Part shown: piece after piece, positions 35,857 to 42,747 of the stretch
Numbering within the stretch: position 1 is the stretch's first letter
Layout of the letters: each line of letters opens with the position of its first letter
NCBI GenBank assembly: GCA_963974055.1
Contig: CAXBCP010000028.1
Coordinates: 1-58,980, forward strand
Source: CAXBCP01 sp963974055
GTDB lineage: Bacteria > Pseudomonadota > Alphaproteobacteria > MPNO01 > UBA830
DNA length: 58,980 nt
Direction: 5' to 3'
Position numbers and translations under genes: made by a program
The notes under the pieces: generated by a model
Database searches by the model: none
What the model was told of the DNA's origin: nothing
Seen by the model: only the letters and a program-made list of their open reading frames with translations

Positions 35857-36717
35857 TCAGGTGTTCGTCTTCTTGCGGTGGTTCATCCAGGTGCCGTCGG
35901 TTGCGGCGGCAAACAGGCCGTCGAGCGCGGCGTTGACGATTGCCGGTTCTTCCATGGTGATGGTGTGGCCGGCGCGCGGCACGATCTGCAGCGCGGCGGT
36001 GGGGACGGTGCGTTTGAGAAACAGGCTGCCGTCAAGGCAGGGATGGTCCTCGTCGCCGACCAGCACCAGCAGCGGCGGCGCGAATTTCTTCAGGTCGGCT
36101 TCCATATCCCACAGGGTGGGCCGGTCGCGCTGCACGTTCAGCATGGTCAGCGCAGCACCTTCGGGCGACAGCCCGCCGAGAATTTCCTCGAAGGTGGCGA
36201 ATCCCTGCGGATCCTTGGCCTCGAACGTGTTGCGCATGGGAAAGCGCGCATAGGCCGCGGCGGATTCGGCAATCGGCTTTTCGCGGAACATGGCGGCGAT
36301 ATCCTCGCACAGCCCGCGCGCGGTTTCGCGCTCGTCGGGGTGAGAGCCCCAGCCGCAGCCGAGCGCCGCCACCGACAGGCATCTTTCCGGATGCCGCAGC
36401 CCGACATGCAGCGCGGTATAGGCGCCCATCGAATGCCCGACGATATGCGCGCGCTCTATATTCAGCGCATCCAGCACCGCAATGGCATCCGCGACCGATA
36501 TGTCCTGGCCGTAGGCGCCATCGGATTCGGGCACGTCCGACGGCGGATAGCCGCGCGCCGCATAGGCGACGCAGCGATGCGTTTGCCCGAGCGCCGCCAA
36601 CTGCGCCGACCAGGTTCTGTGATTGCCCGCGAATTCATGGATGAACAGGACCGCATCGCCCGATCCCGCTTCGTCGTAGAAAAGCGCCGTTCCGTCCATG
36701 CTCGAAATTGAAGGCAA
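35857..36717 (-). CDS. Alpha/beta hydrolase fold protein
   Basis: A 286-residue alpha/beta hydrolase. The oxyanion block is LFIHEFAGNHRTW, the nucleophile elbow GHSMG with Ser96, then the acid in LVLVGDEDHPC and the late His in RAGHTITMEEP, so a full catalytic triad can be seen. The start is a TTG at 36717 with GGGAG about 9 bases upstream; an internal ATG at 36699 would remove six residues. It is the first gene of the operon running to 28712. Enzymes of this type hydrolyse C-C bonds (MhpC/BphD) or formamides (NicD) after ring cleavage; a NicD-like role would fit the amidase and MarR neighbours but is inference. Confidence 0.9.
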   Translation of the reverse strand: MPSISSMDGTALFYDEAGSGDAVLFIHEFAGNHRTWSAQLAALGQTHRCVAYAARGYPPSDVPESDGAYGQDISVADAIAVLDALNIERAHIVGHSMGAYTALHVGLRHPERCLSVAALGCGWGSHPDERETARGLCEDIAAMFREKPIAESAAAYARFPMRNTFEAKDPQGFATFEEILGGLSPEGAALTMLNVQRDRPTLWDMEADLKKFAPPLLVLVGDEDHPCLDGSLFLKRTVPTAALQIVPRAGHTITMEEPAIVNAALDGLFAAATDGTWMNHRKKTNT

Positions 36718-36768
36718 GGCAGTGGTCTCCCCGTCATTTGCTCACCCGAAACCATGACCGTTATTTAA

Positions 36769-36780
36769 CTTGTATACAAG
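36769..36780. promoter_or_regulatory. Candidate operator, perfect 12-base palindrome CTTGTATACAAG
   Basis: Lies 52 bases upstream of the alpha/beta hydrolase operon start. The TTGTATACAA core is of the kind bound by GntR-type repressors. A degenerate relative (TTTGTATACGAAA on the minus strand) sits near 22718, upstream of the selenoprotein peroxiredoxin gene. No GntR gene is in the window. Confidence 0.4.
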
Positions 36781-36901
36781 CGGTTCGTGCCGAAAATTTC
36801 CGGCCGCGGGGAAACACGGCGGATTCGTGCGCCGCGCGGCGATGCGCGGGATGCATGATCTTGTATAAAGAAATTTGGATTTATCCCGCTGCTGAAGAAA
36901 G

Positions 36902-36923
36902 TATGTGAAATGTTCTTCACATA
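36902..36923. promoter_or_regulatory. Inverted repeat TATGTGAA-N6-TTCACATA, candidate operator
   Basis: Perfect 8-base arms with a 6-base spacer, about 85 bases upstream of the winged-helix gene at 37009. It may bind that protein or another regulator. A sigma70-like promoter (TTGACA near 36974, TAAAAT near 36997) lies between the repeat and the gene. Confidence 0.45.
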
Positions 36924-37008
36924 GACTTCCAAAGGCGTGTTATGTTGCGTTGCGCGCCGTTGCAGAATCCAGTTGACAGGCAACGCAATGCGGAGTTAAA
37001 ATGCCAAC

Positions 37009-37512
37009 ATGAAAACTCTAAAAGAATTCATTGCCGCAAGGCGCAGCGAACTCCTATCCGAGATTGCAGTACTGCAAGCTGAAATAGATCAGCTAGATGC
37101 CGCAGAGAAAGCGGCGCTAGATGTTGTGGGGACTGTCTCTGAAATTAAGCCGGAACGGCTTGTTTTCAGAACCCAAATACGGGAGAGGAAGCCTTCCCTA
37201 ACGATAAAAGAGATGATCCTCAACATCTTGCGAGACAATACCGCAGGCTTGCAGGCCAGCGAGATCATAGAGCGCATTGGAGTACTTTACGGCAAGAGAA
37301 TTCCTCGAACAAGCATGTCTCCGCAACTCAGCCGCCTCAAGAATGACGGCGAGCTTGTGCTTGAAGACAGCAATTGGATTCTCTCCGAACTCGTTGATGG
37401 TTCTAAAATCGAAACGCCCTCCGAGGATCAGTCGGAAGGCGTTTCTAATAACACCGGCGAAGATGACGCTTCGCCTTACGAGAGCCGGAAGATTGGTGAT
37501 CTTCTTGGCTGA
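37009..37512 (+). CDS. Hypothetical protein with N-terminal coiled coil and winged-helix region
   Basis: A 167-residue protein of unknown function. The first 40 residues form a charged amphipathic helix (SELLSEIAVLQAEIDQLDAAE). Residues 65-125 look like a winged helix: SLTIKEMILNILRDN, LQASEIIERIG, RTSMSPQLSRLKNDGEL and LEDSNWIL. The tail is acidic. This suggests a DNA-binding or chromatin-like accessory protein on the island. The -10-like TAAAAT ends about 6 bases before the ATG and no ribosome site is seen, so the transcript may be leaderless. The composition is AT-richer than the surrounding chromosome. Confidence 0.7.
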   Translation: MKTLKEFIAARRSELLSEIAVLQAEIDQLDAAEKAALDVVGTVSEIKPERLVFRTQIRERKPSLTIKEMILNILRDNTAGLQASEIIERIGVLYGKRIPRTSMSPQLSRLKNDGELVLEDSNWILSELVDGSKIETPSEDQSEGVSNNTGEDDASPYESRKIGDLLG

Positions 37513-37645
37513 ACCCTGTGTCTTGCAGGCCCGAGCCGGGGCGGGTAGTCCCCGGTAGGGAGGTTGGCGAGGATGCTTTCGTATCTTCTGTGGGCACGGG
37601 GATCGCACTCTCCGTTTCCACTGCTCTTGTTAGGAGCCTGACCAA

Positions 37646-37679
37646 CCGTAGCGGCGGGGCTTCGGCCCCGTCTCTACGG
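37646..37679 (+). terminator. Two-part hairpin with TTCG loop, terminator-like
   Basis: Outer CCGTAG/CTACGG and inner CGGGGC-TTCG-GCCCCG arms in the 223-base gap between the winged-helix and GIY-YIG genes. No U-run follows directly. The rest of that gap shows nothing else I can name apart from a CTAGAGC-type repeat fragment near 37688. Confidence 0.5.
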
Positions 37680-37735
37680 CCATGATTCTAGAGCATTTTT
37701 GGACGAAGTCCAACGGTAAATGAAAGGAACTAGAT

Positions 37736-38077
37736 ATGGCCAACTCCGGTTTGAGGGGAACTTTTCCCCTGACCAACGACGGGGTTAAAAACAACGTTGT
37801 GAGCAGTTCGCCTGGTGCTTATGCGCTTGGCGAGAAAAGAGACGGCACTTTCTATATCAGCTATGTCGGACGCTCCGACACCGAAGTAGGACGCCGCCTG
37901 CTCAGTCACATCGGCAAGCATACGGCATTTAAGTACGAGTACTATGACTCGCCAAAGGCCGCGTTCGAAAAGGAATGCCGCTTGTACCATGAAATCTCCC
38001 CGCCGGAGAACAAGGTGCACCCGGACCGCCCCAATAACAGCGGCTGGAAGTGTCCTGACTGCGACATTTTCGGCTAG
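37736..38077 (+). CDS. GIY-YIG nuclease-like small protein
   Basis: A 113-residue protein resembling the GIY-YIG fold: PGAYALGEKRDG gives the GIY-like strand, YISYVGRSDTEVGRRLLSHIG the YIG-like strand and following Arg helix, and AFEKECRLYHEI carries the conserved Glu helix. The C-terminus ends in NNSGWKCPDCDIFG with a CxxC pair. GIY-YIG proteins cut DNA in repair, restriction or homing. Here the core motifs are loosely kept, so activity is uncertain. GAAAGGAA precedes the ATG. The gene overlaps the convergent small gene by 4 bases; the palindrome CTAG at 38074-38077 forms both stop codons. Confidence 0.65.
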   Translation: MANSGLRGTFPLTNDGVKNNVVSSSPGAYALGEKRDGTFYISYVGRSDTEVGRRLLSHIGKHTAFKYEYYDSPKAAFEKECRLYHEISPPENKVHPDRPNNSGWKCPDCDIFG

Positions 38078-38307
38078 TGTTTAAGCGTGCTGGCGTCTCC
38101 CGAAAGGAGCGCCAGCACGTCTTTGATCGCCATCATATAGCCGTGATGCCAGTACTCCCGCTCCGGCGTGCCTGCATCGAGATGATGTTGATTTTCGTGA
38201 CATGAGGCTCCGATCTCTGAGAGCCATCCCCGAATGTCAGCTTCTCGATCTCGCAGCAGATCGAGAGCGGATGCCATTTCAACTTCTACCCGTTTATCTT
38301 TCATCAT
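38074..38307 (-). CDS. Small hypothetical protein
   Basis: A 77-residue acidic protein of unknown function with a helix-rich pattern (ASALDLLRDREADIRGWLSEIG, YMMAIKDVLALLSG). It has no signal peptide or membrane segment. It is convergent with the GIY-YIG gene and shares the CTAG stop palindrome. It is part of the accessory island beside tRNA-Sec. Support is the reasonable length, two possible in-line ATG starts (38307 and 38304) and AT-rich but coding-like composition; it could still be chance. Confidence 0.45.
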   Translation of the reverse strand: MMKDKRVEVEMASALDLLRDREADIRGWLSEIGASCHENQHHLDAGTPEREYWHHGYMMAIKDVLALLSGDASTLKH

Positions 38308-38484
38308 GGTATATTTGCCGCCATTGTTTGATATTAGGTAAACACACAGAAAATGATTTCGTTGCGAACAGCACTCAAAGACGGTCGATTATCTGACTTC
38401 ATTGCGTAGGGAGAAAAGTGCGGGATGGGTCCGGTAGACCGTGCAGAATTGGACGTGGCTATCGCCAAGATACTCACACCGCCC

Positions 38485-39103
38485 CAATCAGAAGGTCAAA
38501 CATCGCGTTTTCCATCTTCCGGTGGTTCGACCGAAAAGTGAACTTGCTGAGATAGCGATGCGAAGGGTCGCCATTTTGAAGTTCGGGATAATCTGTGTGG
38601 TCAACCGACCGTCACGCTCTTTCACGCCCATTACGATGGTCTTGCCTTTGGCGTCGCGCCCACGCTTGTCACCTCCGCAAACAATAGGACCCGTCCGGTT
38701 CAATATGACCGCGTAGGACTTCGAAACCATCGGCTTCGGTCATCAGGATACGAATTTGCTCACCCACGCGCCACGCGGTCCTATAGGTGACGCCAACGAT
38801 GCGTTGCAGTTCCTTGCCGGATACGCCGTGGCGGGTCGTTACGAATAGAAAGATTGCATAGAACCTCAGTTGCAGGGACGTGCGGGACTTCTCGAAGATC
38901 GTCCCGGCGCACGGGTACAGGCGATTGCCACACTGTGAACGTGCGTAAGCGTTACGTCCGGTGATCTTATGAAACGTCGTTTCGCAACCGCAAGCGCCGC
39001 GCACACGGCGCATGCCGAAACGCACCTGCATGACATGCTCAAGACGGGCATCGTGATCACGGAAGCGGTTAAAAAAGTCTCGGACAGTGAATTTCTCGGT
39101 CAT
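38485..39103 (-). pseudogene. IS1595-family transposase remnant, frameshifted and truncated
   Basis: The first part (39103 to about 38700) reads as an IS1595-type transposase N-terminus: a Zn-ribbon-like segment with several Cys (CGCETTFH...RSQCGNRLYPC), the TIFEKSRTSLQLRFYAIFLF block, GVSGKELQRIVGVTYRTAW, and GHIEPDGSYC with the first catalytic Asp. A one-base shift near 38700 moves the reading to another frame, which continues CGGDKRGRDAKGKTIVMGV and GRLTTQIIPNFKMATLR. The rest of the catalytic domain is missing. I see no terminal inverted repeats. It lies between the island genes and tRNA-Sec and indicates past mobile-element activity at this site. Confidence 0.8.
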
Positions 39104-39182
39104 CTACCTATCCATCAATGACCTTAATAAAGGGATTCAGCGTATTTGTTTCAAAGGAATAAACCCAAAGAAAACTGGAAAT

Positions 39183-39278
39183 TGGCGGAAAAGAGTGGGA
39201 GTCGAACCCACCAGGGACGTCTAACGCCCCTCACCGGTTTTGAAGACCGGGCGCCCCACCGGGGAACGATTCTCTTCC
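39183..39278 (-). tRNA. selC: tRNA-Sec (selenocysteine, anticodon UCA)
   Basis: A 96-base tRNA including the encoded GCCA end. The 8-bp acceptor stem GGAAGAGA pairs with TCTTTTCC, longer than the normal 7 bp. The anticodon loop CTTCAAA reads UCA (complement of 39241-39243) and decodes UGA. There is a long variable arm (GAGGGGCG-TTAGA-CGTCCCTG region) and a T arm GGTGGGTTCGACTCCCACT. These are the hallmarks of bacterial tRNA-Sec. It lies directly downstream of selB on the same strand and its 3' end faces the island at 36.8-39.2 kb. Confidence 0.97.
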
Positions 39279-39304
39279 AATGCCGCGGGACAATACCCGA
39301 AAGT

Positions 39305-41230
39305 CTATTCCCCGCCAAACGCCTCCGCCGCGGGGCGGATCACCTCGTGTCCGTCGCCGATGCGGCGGGTGAACTTCACCTTGTCGAAGAATTCCAGGAC
39401 CTCGATCGCCAGGTTGCGGCCGATATCCGACGCGTCGCGGAACGCGGCGGCGGTGATCATGCCGCCCTCCGCCGCGGCGGCGACCGTCTCGGCGATCCCG
39501 GCCAGGTCTTTCAGGGTCTCCGGCGGGTAGAAGCGGTTCTTGGCGATCCGCACCACGAGGCCGTGGCGCCCGGCGCGGACCAGCAGGGATTCGATCTTTT
39601 TCGGCTCGCCGCCGATTTCCTGCGCGATATCGGCGACCACCGGCGGCCGCAGCCCGCCTTCGATCAGCAGCGGCTTGATCTTTTTCCAGTTGGTCGCGTC
39701 CGCACCCTGCAGGCTCGGCCGGTGCGACGGCAGGCGCACGCCCATGCCTTCCTTGACGATGACGCCTTCGCGCACCAGTTCGGCGGCAATCGCGACGGCC
39801 GCATCCGCGGGCAGGCGGATCCCGGTTCCCGCCAGGATGCGGTTTTCGCCCGGCCCGACCGTATCCGGCGATTTCCGGTGCCAGGCGGCGAGCCCGTCGA
39901 GCACGGCGGCGCGCACGGCGGCCCAGCGGTCTTCGGAAAACCCCAGCCCGCCGGTCCCGGTGCCGACCGTCTTCATCGGCACCAGCTCGGCGAGGGTTTC
40001 CATGTCGTCCGGCGTCAGGTTGCGGGTCGCGGCGAACCGGTTGAGGTGCAGGCCGGTCGGCAGGACGTCCAGCAGGTCGGTCAGCGCGGTGCCGTCATCG
40101 GCGTCCTCCATGGCGCGCAGGAAGGCGAGCCGTTCCGGCTTTGCGCGGCCGCGGGCCGGCGGGAACAGGTCGATCACCCGGCCGCCGCCGATGGTGCGCC
40201 GGGCCGACTGGTCGCGCAGAATCAGCCCGTCGCCGTGCACCGCGCCGATGGGCCGGTCGAGCACGATCTGCGCGAGGCCGCTTTCGCCCGGCGCAATGCC
40301 CGTCGCGCCCAGGATGGCGACCCGTCCGGTGGTTTCCGCGGCGCCGAGATGGACATGCACCGGGGTCCAGTGCGCCAGGGCGCGGGCTTCGGACTTGAGG
40401 ACCCGCAGGCGCAGGTCGATCTTGTGCGCCGGCGCCGGCACATCGCCGGTCACCACCCAGTCGCCGCGCTCGATCAGGTCCTTGTCAAGCCCGGTGCCGG
40501 CGAGGTTGAGCGCGCAGCGCTGGCCGGCGCGGCCGGAATCCGTCTTGGCGTTCTGGGCGTGGATGCCGCGAATGCGCACTTCCATGTCCGCGCCGAGGAC
40601 CCGTGCCGCGTCGTCGGCCTGGGCCCGGCCCGAAAACGCGGTCCCGGTGACCACCAGCCCGGCGCCGACCACGTCGAAGCTGCGGTCGATGGCAAGCCGA
40701 AAATTGCCGGTTACCGGGCGCGGCGGCATGTCGCCGGCGGTTTCCAGCAGATGCGCCTTCAGCCCGTCGATCCCCTCGCCGGTCATGGCGGAAACCGGGA
40801 AAACCGGCAATCCGTCCAGCGACGTGTCGGCGAACAGCAATTCGATGTCTTCGGCGACCTCGGCGGCGCGTTCTGCGCTCACCCGGTCGATCTTGGTCAG
40901 CGCCACCGCGCCGCGGCTGACGCCGAGCAGGTCGAGAATGGCGAGATGCTCCTCTGTCTGGGGCATCGGGCCGTCATCGGCGGCGACGATAAACAGCACG
41001 AAATCGATTCCCGCGACCCCGCACAGCATGTTGCGGATAAACCGTTCATGGCCGGGCACGTCGATAAAACCGATCGTCTCCGCCCCGTCGAGCGGCAGGT
41101 AGGCGAACCCGAGATCGATGGTCAGGTTGCGTTTCTTTTCTTCCGGCAGGCGGTCGGTATCGATACCGGTCAGGGTCTTGATCAGCAGGGTTTTCCCGTG
41201 ATCGACATGGCCGGCGGTCGCGATGATCAT
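39305..41230 (-). CDS. selB: Selenocysteine-specific translation elongation factor SelB
   Basis: A 641-residue GTPase that brings Sec-tRNA to UGA codons marked by a SECIS hairpin. The N-terminus has the EF-Tu-like G1 motif GHVDHGKT (7-14), DVPGH (57-61) and TKID (112-115); domains 2 and 3 follow. The C-terminal 270 residues form the winged-helix repeats that bind SECIS RNA (segments such as KIKPLLIEGGLRPPVVADIA and SLLVRAGRHGLVVRIAKNRF). The ATG at 41230 overlaps the selA stop (ATGA). The start follows directly on the SelB-typical MIIATAGHVDHG. Length agrees with E. coli SelB (614). Confidence 0.97.
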   Translation of the reverse strand: MIIATAGHVDHGKTLLIKTLTGIDTDRLPEEKKRNLTIDLGFAYLPLDGAETIGFIDVPGHERFIRNMLCGVAGIDFVLFIVAADDGPMPQTEEHLAILDLLGVSRGAVALTKIDRVSAERAAEVAEDIELLFADTSLDGLPVFPVSAMTGEGIDGLKAHLLETAGDMPPRPVTGNFRLAIDRSFDVVGAGLVVTGTAFSGRAQADDAARVLGADMEVRIRGIHAQNAKTDSGRAGQRCALNLAGTGLDKDLIERGDWVVTGDVPAPAHKIDLRLRVLKSEARALAHWTPVHVHLGAAETTGRVAILGATGIAPGESGLAQIVLDRPIGAVHGDGLILRDQSARRTIGGGRVIDLFPPARGRAKPERLAFLRAMEDADDGTALTDLLDVLPTGLHLNRFAATRNLTPDDMETLAELVPMKTVGTGTGGLGFSEDRWAAVRAAVLDGLAAWHRKSPDTVGPGENRILAGTGIRLPADAAVAIAAELVREGVIVKEGMGVRLPSHRPSLQGADATNWKKIKPLLIEGGLRPPVVADIAQEIGGEPKKIESLLVRAGRHGLVVRIAKNRFYPPETLKDLAGIAETVAAAAEGGMITAAAFRDASDIGRNLAIEVLEFFDKVKFTRRIGDGHEVIRPAAEAFGGE

Positions 41231-42645
41231 TGCGGGGGATCGAGCCCGACAAGCTGTGCGGTGAACCGGTCTTCGTCTTCGAGACAGCGCAGGTCGAGGA
41301 TAAAGGCGTCGTCCTGGATGCGCCCGATCACCGGCACCGGCAGGGCGCGGAATGCCGCCGCCAGCGCGTTCAGCGCGGTACCGCCTTTGGTAACGGGCGA
41401 TATCGCAAGCCCGGCGCTGGGGATGCGCCGCGTCGGCAGCGCGCCCGATCCGATCTGGCTTTCGCAGTCCGTATCCGTCACCGACGCGGCGCCGTCCAGC
41501 GCGGCGGCGAGCGCCGGGGCGATCCGCCCTGCGACGGCGCGGATGTCGTCGACCGGGCGCGCCAGCAGGCGCAGCGTCGGCACGCGGGCGACCAGCCGGT
41601 CGGGGTCGGCATACAGGCGCAGCACGGCGGACAGGGCGGCGATCGTCATCTTGTCGCAGCGCAGGGCCCGCTTCATCGGGTTTTTCTTGATCCGGGCGAT
41701 ATAGTCCTTCGTGCCGACGATGATCCCGGCCTGCGGCCCGCCCAGCAGCTTGTCGCCGGAAAACGTCACCACGTCGGCGCCGTGTTTCATGGCTTCCATC
41801 GGCGTCGGCTCGTGCGGCAGGCCGAACTGCGCGAGATCGGTCAGGGTGCCGCTGCCGAGATCGATGGCGAAGGGAATGTTGTTGTCGTGGCAAAGCTTCG
41901 CAAGCTCCGCCTCGGGAACTTCCGCGGTGAAGCCCTCGACCACGTAATTGCTGGTATGGACCTTCATGATCATGCCGGTATCGGGCCCGACGGCGCCGGC
42001 GAAATCCTTCAGGTGGGTGCGGTTGGTGGTGCCGACCTCGACCAGCGTGCAGCCGGACTGCGCCATGATATCGGGCATCCGGAACGAGCCGCCGATTTCG
42101 ATCAGCTCGCCGCGCGACGTCGGAACCTCCTTGCCCAGTGCGAAGGTATTGAGCACCAGCATCACGGCGGCGGCGTTGTTGTTGACGATGGTCGCCGCCT
42201 CCGCACCGGTCATGGCGCAAAGCTGATCCTCGATATGTTCGTCGCGGTCGCCGCGCTTGCCCTCACCGATGCGGTATTCGAGGTTGCTCGCCCCCCGCGC
42301 CGCGTCGGCCACCGCCGCAATCGCTTCTTCCGGCAGGGCGGCGCGGCCGAGATTGGTGTGCAGCACCGTGCCGGTCAGGTTGAACACCGCCTTCAGGGAC
42401 GGGGCCGCCTGCCGGGCGAGGCGGTCGGCGACGGCGGACAGGATGACCTCCGCCTCCGGCGGCGCGCCCCCGGACGCGGACAGTTCCCGGCGCAGATCGG
42501 CCAGCACGTCGCGGATCGCGCCGGTGGTTTCCGCCCGGCCGAATTCGGCGACGATGGCCTGTGTCGGTTCCGCGCTCAGCAGCCGGTCGACCGACGGCAG
42601 CCGCGCCAGCGGGGAAGTCGGGGGAGAAGAAGGTTTATCTGCCAT
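41227..42645 (-). CDS. selA: L-seryl-tRNA(Sec) selenium transferase SelA
   Basis: A 472-residue PLP enzyme that converts Ser-tRNA-Sec to selenocysteinyl-tRNA using selenophosphate. The N-terminal SelA domain (LPSVDRLL), TGTVLHTNLGRAALP, NNNAAAVMLVL and the PLP lysine block TFSGDKLLGGPQ (Lys299) are all visible. The ATG at 42645 gives the normal N-terminus MADKPSSPPTSPLARLPSVD; the ribosome site is weak. It leads the selA-selB-selC unit and is divergent from the IorA-type gene. The selenophosphate synthetase gene (selD) is not in the window. Confidence 0.97.
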   Translation of the reverse strand: MADKPSSPPTSPLARLPSVDRLLSAEPTQAIVAEFGRAETTGAIRDVLADLRRELSASGGAPPEAEVILSAVADRLARQAAPSLKAVFNLTGTVLHTNLGRAALPEEAIAAVADAARGASNLEYRIGEGKRGDRDEHIEDQLCAMTGAEAATIVNNNAAAVMLVLNTFALGKEVPTSRGELIEIGGSFRMPDIMAQSGCTLVEVGTTNRTHLKDFAGAVGPDTGMIMKVHTSNYVVEGFTAEVPEAELAKLCHDNNIPFAIDLGSGTLTDLAQFGLPHEPTPMEAMKHGADVVTFSGDKLLGGPQAGIIVGTKDYIARIKKNPMKRALRCDKMTIAALSAVLRLYADPDRLVARVPTLRLLARPVDDIRAVAGRIAPALAAALDGAASVTDTDCESQIGSGALPTRRIPSAGLAISPVTKGGTALNALAAAFRALPVPVIGRIQDDAFILDLRCLEDEDRFTAQLVGLDPPQ

Positions 42646-42747
42646 GTCGGGCGGACAATACTGCGTGCGGCGCGTTAGGCAAATGGGTCGATGGTATCGT
42701 GCCAAAAACGTGAATTCCGCGTATAAATTCCCCAAAGGGAGAAACAG

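Noticed and set aside
38405..38435. Possible second copy of the tRNA-Sec 3' end as an attachment site
   Set aside because: Only loose similarity (GGGAGAAAAGTGCGGGA against the tRNA end); no exact repeat of useful length.
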